Shown piece after piece: positions 32,342-47,255 of a stretch of 64,000 nt of DNA. The DNA is from Sipunculus nudus (taxonomy: Eukaryota; Annelida; Sipuncula; Golfingiida; Sipunculidae), in the NCBI GenBank assembly GCA_026874595.1, contig CM049314.1, positions 52,869,812 through 52,933,811 on the forward strand. Reading direction: 5' to 3'. The notes beneath the pieces are model-generated. The model did no database searches and had not been told where the DNA came from. It worked only from the letters and a program-made list of their open reading frames with translations. The position numbers were made by a program, and so were the translations under genes. Each line of letters opens with the position of its first letter. The first letter of the stretch is position 1.

Positions 32342-32668
32342 TACTGGTGACAGTTGATCCATGCTGTCAAATAGGGAAAATGCTAATCATGGGAAATTAT
32401 TCGAGCCTGCTGTTATACAATAATGCACATACTGGCCATATACCATTGCTTTTTTATTCATTGAGGCCATAAAATTCACCAAATGACACATTTTAACTAC
32501 ACCTTTTTTTTTGCAATGAGTCAACATGCACAAAATCCATGTAAAAATAAAACATGATATACAGAAACATGGTATGTCAAGATATTGTGCAACCTCAAAT
32601 TTGGCAAATGAATGGGGCGCAAACAAATGGGGGTTTATAAATAAATAAATAAATAATTATATATTTAC

Positions 32669-32715
<47 letters not shown>

Positions 32716-33154
32716 AATACCCAGTCATGAACCAAAAGTAGAAAAAAAGCAATTCCTCTCTTCTACCCCCCCCCCCCCCCTGTTCTCCTGTTCCCTTATC
32801 ATTCTGCCCCCCCCCCCCCCCCAAATACGGCCATTCACCCTAAAAGTCATCCACACCACTCCAAGTGAAATGCCGACACAAATCTGGCACCAAAAAGTGT
32901 TGTTTACCTATTGAAATCAGCCCTAGAATTGTAATCCAGTCTTGTTATGGTATGAAGATAGAGTGACAGTTCATGTTTCTTACCTGTCAGGAATCCGCTT
33001 CCCAAAACCAAGTTTTTCTCATAAAAACAGCCTGGAAATAAAGAATATAGTACTTGAATAAGCTGAAAAGACTCTGAACATCAGTTCAGGCACAGTTTTG
33101 TGGCAGCGATCAGCCTGTATTATCACCCACATCGTAAAGACAGGTTTTTGTGAA
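31008..33154 (+). repeat. macrosatellite unit 3 (full, 2,147 bp)
   Basis: Shortest complete full-class copy, owing to tract lengths: (TG)18, C15 and C16. Confidence 0.95.
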
Positions 33155-34331
33155 GGACACGTGGCTGTATTTATTTTCCCTATATAACATCTATAAAACA
33201 CCTGAGGTTTGGGCCTCTTTTAAATAATTTTCAAAATAAATTCTGATATTAAACTTTTTTTTACCTGAGAATTTGTTGTTTCTTCAGTCAAACTAGACCA
33301 AGAAAAATGGGGCTTGTGTATCTCCTTTTTTAACAATCCTGGCCCGAATGCAGTGAAGCCCAAAATACCCCACCAAGCAGTCCCAAACAAGCATTTGGAC
33401 AACATCTCTTTGATTGGCCATAGATTTTAAAAAAAAATGACCAATACTGTCAATTTTATTGGAAATTATGCTTAACATACTTAAAAATCAAACAATGGGG
33501 TGTTTTTGATGCTCCAGCACATGATGGCTAGAGCCAACCAGAGAAAGCCAGACCATTTACTACTCTCCTTCAGGTTCAGGGCTTGGTGACCCCAGGTCAT
33601 GTAAACAAATAGGACCACGTGACCTTAAGATACACAATTTTATTTGCCCCCTATTTACATGAAAGCAAACTATAATGGCATGAAAGCACTATCAGAATTC
33701 AAAGTTACAGGACCCTATCACTAAAAAATAATATTTCAGAGCCCTATAACTATCCTATTATCTAGTGCGGTATACCTGACAGTGGCCACTGTGAAAAATC
33801 AAATATCATTCTGCAATTATTCTAAACTTATCTCACTTTTCTATATGTGAGGCACTATTTACTTAGTGCTAATATGTAATACCCCTGATATGTTATTAAA
33901 GACCAAATTGTGTGGGAGACATATCTGATATATGCTCTGATTATGTCAGACTTAGAAAAAAAGCATGATTTTCAATATAGTTTTGGTGTCTGGGACTCCA
34001 TCCAACCTGGACAGTCAGGTTTATAATAAAATATGCTGAAAAGTACTCTGGAAGTACAGTGTCATGGATACCTGACTCTAAGAAATTGATGAAACAAGAG
34101 TCTGTAGTGAATATTGTTGCCTGATGACTGTCTTCATTTCCAATGCCTGTATGCATGGTGTCTGGGCAAAACAGCAATTCTGAATTCAGTCACTGTTGAT
34201 CTTCACCCAACATTTAGAAAATGAGTTTCTGGATCTGAAAATACATCAGATTATTTCACATTATTAATAAAAGATGAAAATATAATGATGTGTCAGTGTT
34301 ATTACTGTTATAAGTATAACTTTACATATAA

Positions 34332-34381
<50 letters not shown>

Positions 34382-34446
34382 CAAACAATATACATATGAA
34401 CATATATATATTCATATATTTATATCTATATATATATATATAAATT

Positions 34447-34490
<44 letters not shown>

Positions 34491-34817
34491 TACTGGTGAC
34501 AGTTGATCCATGCTGTCAAATAGGGAAAATGCTAATCATGGGAAATTATTCGAGCCTGCTGTTATACAATAATGCACATACTGGCCATATACCATTGCTT
34601 TTTTATTCATTGAGGCCATAAAATTCACCAAATGACACATTTTAACTACACCTTTTTTTTTGCAATGAGTCAACATGCACAAAATCCATGTAAAAATAAA
34701 ACATGATATACAGAAACATGGTATGTCAAGATATTGTGCAACCTCAAATTTGGCAAATGAATGGGGCGCAAACAAATGGGGGTTTATAAATAAATAAATA
34801 AATAATTATATATTTAC

Positions 34818-34868
<51 letters not shown>

Positions 34869-35313
34869 AATACCCAGTCATGAACCAAAAGTAGAAAAAA
34901 AGCAATTCCTCTCTTCTACCCCCCCCCCCCCCCCCCCTGTTCTCCTGTTCCCTTATCATTCTGCCCCCCCCCCCCCCCCCCAAATACGGCCATTCACCCT
35001 AAAAGTCATCCACACCACTCCAAGTGAAATGCCGACACAAATCTGGCACCAAAAAGTGTTGTTTACCTATTGAAATCAGCCCTAGAATTGTAATCCAGTC
35101 TTGTTATGGTATGAAGATAGAGTGACAGTTCATGTTTCTTACCTGTCAGGAATCCGCTTCCCAAAACCAAGTTTTTCTCATAAAAACAGCCTGGAAATAA
35201 AGAATATAGTACTTGAATAAGCTGAAAAGACTTTGAACATCAGTTCAGGCACAATTTTGTGGCAGCGATCAGCCTGTATTATCACCCACATCGTAAAGAC
35301 AGGTTTTTGTGAA
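33155..35313 (+). repeat. macrosatellite unit 4 (full, 2,159 bp)
   Basis: Carries the GCACAATTTTG variant (others GCACAGTTTTG) near its end at 35251 and a private GACTTTGAAC. Long C-runs (C19, C18). Joined to short unit 5 by GTGAAGATACAC. Confidence 0.95.
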
Positions 35314-36016
35314 GATACACAATTTTATTTGCCCCCTATTTACATGAAAGCAAACTATAATGGCATGAAAGCACTATCAGAATTCAAAGTTACAGGACCC
35401 TATCACTAAAAAATAATATTTCAGAGCCCTATAACTATCCTATTATCTAGTGCGGTATACCTGACAGTGGCCACTGTGAAAAATCAAATATCATTCTGCA
35501 ATTATTCTAAACTTATCTCACTTTTCTATATGTGAGGCACTATTTACTTAGTGCTAATATGTAATACCCCTGATATGTTATTAAAGACCAAATTGTGTGG
35601 GAGACATATCTGATATATGCTCTGATTATGTCAGACTTAGAAAAAAAGCATGATTTTCAATATAGTTTTGGTGTCTGGGACTCCATCCAACCTGGACAGT
35701 CAGGTTTATAATAAAATATGCTGAAAAGTACTCTGGAAGTACAGTGTCATGGATACCTGACTCTAAGAAATTGATGAAACAAGAGTCTGTAGTGAATATT
35801 GTTGCCTGATGACTGTCTTCATTTCCAATGCCTGTATGCATGGTGTCTGGGCAAAACAGCAATTCTGAATTCAGTCACTGTTGATCTTCACCCAACATTT
35901 AGAAAATGAGTTTCTGGATCTGAAAATACATCAGATTATTTCACATTATTAATAAAAGATGAAAATATAATGATGTGTCAGTGTTATTACTGTTATAAGT
36001 ATAACTTTACATATAA

Positions 36017-36066
<50 letters not shown>

Positions 36067-36131
36067 CAAACAATATACATATGAACATATATATATTCAT
36101 ATATTTATATCTATATATATATATATAAATT

Positions 36132-36173
<42 letters not shown>

Positions 36174-36500
36174 TACTGGTGACAGTTGATCCATGCTGTC
36201 AAATAGGGAAAATGCTAATCATGGGAAATTATTCGAGCCTGCTGTTATACAATAATGCACATACTGGCCATATACCATTGCTTTTTTATTCATTGAGGCC
36301 ATAAAATTCACCAAATGACACATTTTAACTACACCTTTTTTTTTGCAATGAGTCAACATGCACAAAATCCATGTAAAAATAAAACATGATATACAGAAAC
36401 ATGGTATGTCAAGATATTGTGCAACCTCAAATTTGGCAAATGAATGGGGCGCAAACAAATGGGGGTTTATAAATAAATAAATAAATAATTATATATTTAC

Positions 36501-36545
<45 letters not shown>

Positions 36546-36984
36546 AATACCCAGTCATGAACCAAAAGTAGAAAAAAAGCAATTCCTCTCTTCTACCCCC
36601 CCCCCCCCCCTGTTCTCCTGTTCCCTTATCATTCTGCCCCCCCCCCCCCCCCAAATACGGCCATTCACCCTAAAAGTCATCCACACCACTCCAAGTGAAA
36701 TGCCGACACAAATCTGGCACCAAAAAGTGTTGTTTACCTATTGAAATCAGCCCTAGAATTGTAATCCAGTCTTGTTATGGTATGAAGATAGAGTGACAGT
36801 TCATGTTTCTTACCTGTCAGGAATCCGCTTCCCAAAACCAAGTTTTTCTCATAAAAACAGCCTGGAAATAAAGAATATAGTACTTGAATAAGCTGAAAAG
36901 ACTCTGAACATCAGTTCAGGCACAATTTTGTGGCAGCGATCAGCCTGTATTATCACCCACATCGTAAAGACAGGTTTTTGTGAA
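35314..36984 (+). repeat. macrosatellite unit 5 (short, 1,671 bp)
   Basis: Starts at GATACACAATTTT and lacks the first 474 bp of the full unit, including both E-boxes. The junction shares AAG between the two parent ends, a microhomology. It also has GCACAATTTTG at its end. Confidence 0.95.
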
Positions 36985-38161
36985 GGACACGTGGCTGTAT
37001 TTATTTTCCCTATATAACATCTATAAAACACCTGAGGTTTGGGCCTCTTTTAAATAATTTTCAAAATAAATTCTGATATTAAACTTTTTTTTACCTGAGA
37101 ATTTGTTGTTTCTTCAGTCAAACTAGACCAAGAAAAATGGGGCTTGTGTATCTCCTTTTTTAACAATCCTGGCCCGAATGCAGTGAAGCCCAAAATACCC
37201 CACCAAGCAGTCCCAAACAAGCATTTGGACAACATCTCTTTGATTGGCCATAGATTTTAAAAAAAAATGACCAATACTGTCAATTTTATTGGAAATTATG
37301 CTTAACATACTTAAAAATCAAACAATGGGGTGTTTTTGATGCTCCAGCACATGATGGCTAGAGCCAACCAGAGAAAGCCAGACCATTTACTACTCTCCTT
37401 CAGGTTCAGGGCTTGGTGACCCCAGGTCATGTAAACAAATAGGACCACGTGACCTTAAGATACACAATTTTATTTGCCCCCTATTTACATGAAAGCAAAC
37501 TATAATGGCATGAAAGCACTATCAGAATTCAAAGTTACAGGACCCTATCACTAAAAAATAATATTTCAGAGCCCTATAACTATCCTATTATCTAGTGCGG
37601 TATACCTGACAGTGGCCACTGTGAAAAATCAAATATCATTCTGCAATTATTCTAAACTTATCTCACTTTTCTATATGTGAGGCACTATTTACTTAGTGCT
37701 AATATGTAATACCCCTGATATGTTATTAAAGACCAAATTGTGTGGGAGACATATCTGATATATGCTCTGATTATGTCAGACTTAGAAAAAAAGCATGATT
37801 TTCAATATAGTTTTGGTGTCTGGGACTCCATCCAACCTGGACAGTCAGGTTTATAATAAAATATGCTGAAAAGTACTCTGGAAGTACAGTGTCATGGATA
37901 CCTGACTCTAAGAAATTGATGAAACAAGAGTCTGTAGTGAATATTGTTGCCTGATGACTGTCTTCATTTCCAATGCCTGTATGCATGGTGTCTGGGCAAA
38001 ACAGCAATTCTGAATTCAGTCACTGTTGATCTTCACCCAACATTTAGAAAATGAGTTTCTGGATCTGAAAATACATCAGATTATTTCACATTATTAATAA
38101 AAGATGAAAATATAATGATGTGTCAGTGTTATTACTGTTATAAGTATAACTTTACATATAA

Positions 38162-38213
<52 letters not shown>

Positions 38214-38278
38214 CAAACAATATACATATGAACATATATATATTCATATATTTATATCTATATATATATATATAAATT

Positions 38279-38320
<42 letters not shown>

Positions 38321-38647
38321 TACTGGTGACAGTTGATCCATGCTGTCAAATAGGGAAAATGCTAATCATGGGAAATTATTCGAGCCTGCTGTTATACAAT
38401 AATGCACATACTGGCCATATACCATTGCTTTTTTATTCATTGAGGCCATAAAATTCACCAAATGACACATTTTAACTACACCTTTTTTTTTGCAATGAGT
38501 CAACATGCACAAAATCCATGTAAAAATAAAACATGATATACAGAAACATGGTATGTCAAGATATTGTGCAACCTCAAATTTGGCAAATGAATGGGGCGCA
38601 AACAAATGGGGGTTTATAAATAAATAAATAAATAATTATATATTTAC

Positions 38648-38698
<51 letters not shown>

Positions 38699-39139
38699 AA
38701 TACCCAGTCATGAACCAAAAGTAGAAAAAAAGCAATTCCTCTCTTCTACCCCCCCCCCCCCCCCTGTTCTCCTGTTCCCTTATCATTCTGCCCCCCCCCC
38801 CCCCCCCAAATACGGCCATTCACCCTAAAAGTCATCCACACCACTCCAAGTGAAATGCCGACACAAATCTGGCACCAAAAAGTGTTGTTTACCTATTGAA
38901 ATCAGCCCTAGAATTGTAATCCAGTCTTGTTATGGTATGAAGATAGAGTGACAGTTCATGTTTCTTACCTGTCAGGAATCCGCTTCCCAAAACCAAGTTT
39001 TTCTCATAAAAACAGCCTGGAAATAAAGAATATAGTACTTGAATAAGCTGAAAAGACTCTGAACATCAGTTCAGGCACAGTTTTGTGGCAGCGATCAGCC
39101 TGTATTATCACCCACATCGTAAAGACAGGTTTTTGTGAA
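36985..39139 (+). repeat. macrosatellite unit 6 (full, 2,155 bp)
   Basis: Returns to the standard GCACAGTTTTG state; no private change noticed outside tracts. Confidence 0.95.
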
Positions 39140-40316
39140 GGACACGTGGCTGTATTTATTTTCCCTATATAACATCTATAAAACACCTGAGGTTTGGGCC
39201 TCTTTTAAATAATTTTCAAAATAAATTCTGATATTAAACTTTTTTTTACCTGAGAATTTGTTGTTTCTTCAGTCAAACTAGACCAAGAAAAATGGGGCTT
39301 GTGTATCTCCTTTTTTAACAATCCTGGCCCGAATGCAGTGAAGCCCAAAATACCCCACCAAGCAGTCCCAAACAAGCATTTGGACAACATCTCTTTGATT
39401 GGCCATAGATTTTAAAAAAAAATGACCAATACTGTCAATTTTATTGGAAATTATGCTTAACATACTTAAAAATCAAACAATGGGGTGTTTTTGATGCTCC
39501 AGCACATGATGGCTAGAGCCAACCAGAGAAAGCCAGACCATTTACTACTCTCCTTCAGGTTCAGGGCTTGGTGACCCCAGGTCATGTAAACAAATAGGAC
39601 CACGTGACCTTAAGATACACAATTTTATTTGCCCCCTATTTACATGAAAGCAAACTATAATGGCATGAAAGCACTATCAGAATTCAAAGTTACAGGACCC
39701 TATCACTAAAAAATAATATTTCAGAGCCCTATAACTATCCTATTATCTAGTGCGGTATACCTGACAGTGGCCACTGTGAAAAATCAAATATCATTCTGCA
39801 ATTATTCTAAACTTATCTCACTTTTCTATATGTGAGGCACTATTTACTTAGTGCTAATATGTAATACCCCTGATATGTTATTAAAGACCAAATTGTGTGG
39901 GAGACATATCTGATATATGCTCTGATTATGTCAGACTTAGAAAAAAAGCATGATTTTCAATATAGTTTTGGTGTCTGGGACTCCATCCAACCTGGACAGT
40001 CAGGTTTATAATAAAATATGCTGAAAAGTACTCTGGAAGTACAGTGTCATGGATACCTGACTCTAAGAAATTGATGAAACAAGAGTCTGTAGTGAATATT
40101 GTTGCCTGATGACTGTCTTCATTTCCAATGCCTGTATGCATGGTGTCTGGGCAAAACAGCAATTCTGAATTCAGTCACTGTTGATCTTCACCCAACATTT
40201 AGAAAATGAGTTTCTGGATCTGAAAATACATCAGATTATTTCACATTATTAATAAAAGATGAAAATATAATGATGTGTCAGTGTTATTACTGTTATAAGT
40301 ATAACTTTACATATAA

Positions 40317-40364
<48 letters not shown>

Positions 40365-40429
40365 CAAACAATATACATATGAACATATATATATTCATAT
40401 ATTTATATCTATATATATATATATAAATT

Positions 40430-40471
<42 letters not shown>

Positions 40472-40798
40472 TACTGGTGACAGTTGATCCATGCTGTCAA
40501 ATAGGGAAAATGCTAATCATGGGAAATTATTCGAGCCTGCTGTTATACAATAATGCACATACTGGCCATATACCATTGCTTTTTTATTCATTGAGGCCAT
40601 AAAATTCACCAAATGACACATTTTAACTACACCTTTTTTTTTGCAATGAGTCAACATGCACAAAATCCATGTAAAAATAAAACATGATATACAGAAACAT
40701 GGTATGTCAAGATATTGTGCAACCTCAAATTTGGCAAATGAATGGGGCGCAAACAAATGGGGGTTTATAAATAAATAAATAAATAATTATATATTTAC

Positions 40799-40847
<49 letters not shown>

Positions 40848-41289
40848 AATACCCAGTCATGAACCAAAAGTAGAAAAAAAGCAATTCCTCTCTTCTACCC
40901 CCCCCCCCCCCCCTGTTCTCCTGTTCCCTTATCATTCTGCCCCCCCCCCCCCCCCCCAAATACGGCCATTCACCCTAAAAGTCATCCACACCACTCCAAG
41001 TGAAATGCCGACACAAATCTGGCACCAAAAAGTGTTGTTTACCTATTGAAATCAGCCCTAGAATTGTAATCCAGTCTTGTTATGGTATGAAGATAGAGTG
41101 ACAGTTCATGTTTCTTACCTGTCAGGAATCCGCTTCCCAAAACCAAGTTTTTCTCATAAAAACAGCCTGGAAATAAAGAATATAGTACTTGAATAAGCTG
41201 AAAAGACTCTGAACATCAGTTCAGGCACAGTTTTGTGGCAGCGATCAGCCTGTATTATCACCCACATCGTAAAGACAGGTTTTTGTGAA
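39140..41289 (+). repeat. macrosatellite unit 7 (full, 2,150 bp)
   Basis: Standard copy; its (TA)n tract happens to leave a longer open frame at 40270-40602, which is microsatellite-derived. Confidence 0.95.
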
Positions 41290-42466
41290 GGACACGTGGC
41301 TGTATTTATTTTCCCTATATAACATCTATAAAACACCTGAGGTTTGGGCCTCTTTTAAATAATTTTCAAAATAAATTCTGATATTAAACTTTTTTTTACC
41401 TGAGAATTTGTTGTTTCTTCAGTCAAACTAGACCAAGAAAAATGGGGCTTGTGTATCTCCTTTTTTAACAATCCTGGCCCGAATGCAGTGAAGCCCAAAA
41501 TACCCCACCAAGCAGTCCCAAACAAGCATTTGGACAACATCTCTTTGATTGGCCATAGATTTTAAAAAAAAATGACCAATACTGTCAATTTTATTGGAAA
41601 TTATGCTTAACATACTTAAAAATCAAACAATGGGGTGTTTTTGATGCTCCAGCACATGATGGCTAGAGCCAACCAGAGAAAGCCAGACCATTTACTACTC
41701 TCCTTCAGGTTCAGGGCTTGGTGACCCCAGGTCATGTAAACAAATAGGACCACGTGACCTTAAGATACACAATTTTATTTGCCCCCTATTTACATGAAAG
41801 CAAACTATAATGGCATGAAAGCACTATCAGAATTCAAAGTTACAGGACCCTATCACTAAAAAATAATATTTCAGAGCCCTATAACTATCCTATTATCTAG
41901 TGCGGTATACCTGACAGTGGCCACTGTGAAAAATCAAATATCATTCTGCAATTATTCTAAACTTATCTCACTTTTCTATATGTGAGGCACTATTTACTTA
42001 GTGCTAATATGTAATACCCCTGATATGTTATTAAAGACCAAATTGTGTGGGAGACATATCTGATATATGCTCTGATTATGTCAGACTTAGAAAAAAAGCA
42101 TGATTTTCAATATAGTTTTGGTGTCTGGGACTCCATCCAACCTGGACAGTCAGGTTTATAATAAAATATGCTGAAAAGTACTCTGGAAGTACAGTGTCAT
42201 GGATACCTGACTCTAAGAAATTGATGAAACAAGAGTCTGTAGTGAATATTGTTGCCTGATGACTGTCTTCATTTCCAATGCCTGTATGCATGGTGTCTGG
42301 GCAAAACAGCAATTCTGAATTCAGTCACTGTTGATCTTCACCCAACATTTAGAAAATGAGTTTCTGGATCTGAAAATACATCAGATTATTTCACATTATT
42401 AATAAAAGATGAAAATATAATGATGTGTCAGTGTTATTACTGTTATAAGTATAACTTTACATATAA

Positions 42467-42516
<50 letters not shown>

Positions 42517-42581
42517 CAAACAATATACATATGAACATATATATATTCATATATTTATATCTATATATATATATATAAATT

Positions 42582-42625
<44 letters not shown>

Positions 42626-42952
42626 TACTGGTGACAGTTGATCCATGCTGTCAAATAGGGAAAATGCTAATCATGGGAAATTATTCGAGCCTGCTGTTAT
42701 ACAATAATGCACATACTGGCCATATACCATTGCTTTTTTATTCATTGAGGCCATAAAATTCACCAAATGACACATTTTAACTACACCTTTTTTTTTGCAA
42801 TGAGTCAACATGCACAAAATCCATGTAAAAATAAAACATGATATACAGAAACATGGTATGTCAAGATATTGTGCAACCTCAAATTTGGCAAATGAATGGG
42901 GCGCAAACAAATGGGGGTTTATAAATAAATAAATAAATAATTATATATTTAC

Positions 42953-43003
<51 letters not shown>

Positions 43004-43449
43004 AATACCCAGTCATGAACCAAAAGTAGAAAAAAAGCAATTCCTCTCTTCTACCCCCCCCCCCCCCCCCCCTGTTCTCCTGTTCCCTTATCATTCTGCC
43101 CCCCCCCCCCCCCCCCCAAATACGGCCATTCACCCTAAAAGTCATCCACACCACTCCAAGTGAAATGCCGACACAAATCTGGCACCAAAAAGTGTTGTTT
43201 ACCTATTGAAATCAGCCCTAGAATTGTAATCCAGTCTTGTTATGGTATGAAGATAGAGTGACAGTTCATGTTTCTTACCTGTCAGGAATCCGCTTCCCAA
43301 AACCAAGTTTTTCTCATAAAAACAGCCTGGAAATAAAGAATATAGTACTTGAATAAGCTGAAAAGACTCTGAACATCAGTTCAGGCACAGTTTTGTGGCA
43401 GCGATCAGCCTGTATTATCACCCACATCGTAAAGACAGGTTTTTGTGAA
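41290..43449 (+). repeat. macrosatellite unit 8 (full, 2,160 bp)
   Basis: Standard copy with long C-runs near 43053 and 43100. Confidence 0.95.
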
Positions 43450-44627
43450 GGACACGTGGCTGTATTTATTTTCCCTATATAACATCTATAAAACACCTGA
43501 GGTTTGGGCCTCTTTTAAATAATTTTCAAAATAAATTCTGATATTAAACTTTTTTTTACCTGAGAATTTGTTGTTTCTTCAGTCAAACTAGACCAAGAAA
43601 AATGGGGCTTGTGTATCTCCTTTTTTAACAATCCTGGCCCGAATGCAGTGAAGCCCAAAATACCCCACCAAGCAGTCCCAAACAAGCATTTGGACAACAT
43701 CTCTTTGATTGGCCATAGATTTTAAAAAAAAAATGACCAATACTGTCAATTTTATTGGAAATTATGCTTAACATACTTAAAAATCAAACAATGGGGTGTT
43801 TTTGATGCTCCAGCACATGATGGCTAGAGCCAACCAGAGAAAGCCAGACCATTTACTACTCTCCTTCAGGTTCAGGGCTTGGTGACCCCAGGTCATGTAA
43901 ACAAATAGGACCACGTGACCTTAAGATACACAATTTTATTTGCCCCCTATTTACATGAAAGCAAACTATAATGGCATGAAAGCACTATCAGAATTCAAAG
44001 TTACAGGACCCTATCACTAAAAAATAATATTTCAGAGCCCTATAACTATCCTATTATCTAGTGCGGTATACCTGACAGTGGCCACTGTGAAAAATCAAAT
44101 ATCATTCTGCAATTATTCTAAACTTATCTCACTTTTCTATATGTGAGGCACTATTTACTTAGTGCTAATATGTAATACCCCTGATATGTTATTAAAGACC
44201 AAATTGTGTGGGAGACATATCTGATATATGCTCTGATTATGTCAGACTTAGAAAAAAAGCATGATTTTCAATATAGTTTTGGTGTCTGGGACTCCATCCA
44301 ACCTGGACAGTCAGGTTTATAATAAAATATGCTGAAAAGTACTCTGGAAGTACAGTGTCATGGATACCTGACTCTAAGAAATTGATGAAACAAGAGTCTG
44401 TAGTGAATATTGTTGCCTGATGACTGTCTTCATTTCCAATGCCTGTATGCATGGTGTCTGGGCAAAACAGCAATTCTGAATTCAGTCACTGTTGATCTTC
44501 ACCCAACATTTAGAAAATGAGTTTCTGGATCTGAAAATACATCAGATTATTTCACATTATTAATAAAAGATGAAAATATAATGATGTGTCAGTGTTATTA
44601 CTGTTATAAGTATAACTTTACATATAA

Positions 44628-44677
<50 letters not shown>

Positions 44678-44742
44678 CAAACAATATACATATGAACATA
44701 TATATATTCATATATTTATATCTATATATATATATATAAATT

Positions 44743-44784
<42 letters not shown>

Positions 44785-45111
44785 TACTGGTGACAGTTGA
44801 TCCATGCTGTCAAATAGGGAAAATGCTAATCATGGGAAATTATTCGAGCCTGCTGTTATACAATAATGCACATACTGGCCATATACCATTGCTTTTTTAT
44901 TCATTGAGGCCATAAAATTCACCAAATGACACATTTTAACTACACCTTTTTTTTTGCAATGAGTCAACATGCACAAAATCCATGTAAAAATAAAACATGA
45001 TATACAGAAACATGGTATGTCAAGATATTGTGCAACCTCAAATTTGGCAAATGAATGGGGCGCAAACAAATGGGGGTTTATAAATAAATAAATAAATAAT
45101 TATATATTTAC

Positions 45112-45158
<47 letters not shown>

Positions 45159-45602
45159 AATACCCAGTCATGAACCAAAAGTAGAAAAAAAGCAATTCCT
45201 CTCTTCTACCCCCCCCCCCCCCCCCCTGTTCTCCTGTTCCCTTATCATTCTGCCCCCCCCCCCCCCCCCCAAATACGGCCATTCACCCTAAAAGTCATCC
45301 ACACCACTCCAAGTGAAATGCCGACACAAATCTGGCACCAAAAAGTGTTGTTTACCTATTGAAATCAGCCCTAGAATTGTAATCCAGTCTTGTTATGGTA
45401 TGAAGATAGAGTGACAGTTCATGTTTCTTACCTGTCAGGAATCCGCTTCCCAAAACCAAGTTTTTCTCATAAAAACAGCCTGGAAATAAAGAATATAGTA
45501 CTTGAATAAGCTGAAAAGACTCTGAACATCAGTTCAGGCACAATTTTGTGGCAGCGATCAGCCTGTATTATCACCCACATCGTAAAGACAGGTTTTTGTG
45601 AA
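43450..45602 (+). repeat. macrosatellite unit 9 (full, 2,153 bp)
   Basis: Has GCACAATTTTG like units 4, 5 and 10, and a 10-A instead of 9-A run near 43724. Joined to short unit 10 by the same GTGAAGATACAC junction as units 4/5. Confidence 0.95.
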
Positions 45603-46305
45603 GATACACAATTTTATTTGCCCCCTATTTACATGAAAGCAAACTATAATGGCATGAAAGCACTATCAGAATTCAAAGTTACAGGACCCTATCACTAAAA
45701 AATAATATTTCAGAGCCCTATAACTATCCTATTATCTAGTGCGGTATACCTGACAGTGGCCACTGTGAAAAATCAAATATCATTCTGCAATTATTCTAAA
45801 CTTATCTCACTTTTCTATATGTGAGGCACTATTTACTTAGTGCTAATATGTAATACCCCTGATATGTTATTAAAGACCAAATTGTGTGGGAGACATATCT
45901 GATATATGCTCTGATTATGTCAGACTTAGAAAAAAAGCATGATTTTCAATATAGTTTTGGTGTCTGGGACTCCATCCAACCTGGACAGTCAGGTTTATAA
46001 TAAAATATGCTGAAAAGTACTCTGGAAGTACAGTGTCATGGATACCTGACTCTAAGAAATTGATGAAACAAGAGTCTGTAGTGAATATTGTTGCCTGATG
46101 ACTGTCTTCATTTCCAATGCCTGTATGCATGGTGTCTGGGCAAAACAGCAATTCTGAATTCAGTCACTGTTGATCTTCACCCAACATTTAGAAAATGAGT
46201 TTCTGGATCTGAAAATACATCAGATTATTTCACATTATTAATAAAAGATGAAAATATAATGATGTGTCAGTGTTATTACTGTTATAAGTATAACTTTACA
46301 TATAA

Positions 46306-46355
<50 letters not shown>

Positions 46356-46420
46356 CAAACAATATACATATGAACATATATATATTCATATATTTATATC
46401 TATATATATATATATAAATT

Positions 46421-46462
<42 letters not shown>

Positions 46463-46789
46463 TACTGGTGACAGTTGATCCATGCTGTCAAATAGGGAAA
46501 ATGCTAATCATGGGAAATTATTCGAGCCTGCTGTTATACAATAATGCACATACTGGCCATATACCATTGCTTTTTTATTCATTGAGGCCATAAAATTCAC
46601 CAAATGACACATTTTAACTACACCTTTTTTTTTGCAATGAGTCAACATGCACAAAATCCATGTAAAAATAAAACATGATATACAGAAACATGGTATGTCA
46701 AGATATTGTGCAACCTCAAATTTGGCAAATGAATGGGGCGCAAACAAATGGGGGTTTATAAATAAATAAATAAATAATTATATATTTAC

Positions 46790-46834
<45 letters not shown>

Positions 46835-47255
46835 AATACCCAGTCATGAACCAAAAGTAGAAAAAAAGCAATTCCTCTCTTCTACCCCCCCCCCCCCCCT
46901 GTTCTCCTGTTCCCTTATCATTCTGCCCCCCCCCCCCCCCAAATACGGCCATTCACCCTAAAAGTCATCCACACCACTCCAAGTGAAATGCCGACACAAA
47001 TCTGGCACCAAAAAGTGTTGTTTACCTATTGAAATCAGCCCTAGAATTGTAATCCAGTCTTGTTATGGTATGAAGATAGAGTGACAGTTCATGTTTCTTA
47101 CCTGTCAGGAATCCGCTTCCCAAAACCAAGTTTTTCTCATAAAAACAGCCTGGAAATAAAGAATATAGTACTTGAATAAGCTGAAAAGACTCTGAACATC
47201 AGTTCAGGCACAATTTTGTGGCAGCGATCAGCCTGTATTATCAGGTTTTTGTGAA
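45603..47255 (+). repeat. macrosatellite unit 10 (short, 1,653 bp)
   Basis: Same 474-bp deletion as unit 5, plus a private 17-bp deletion near its end (TATTATCA|GGTTTTTG at about 47242). Carries GCACAATTTTG. Confidence 0.95.
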
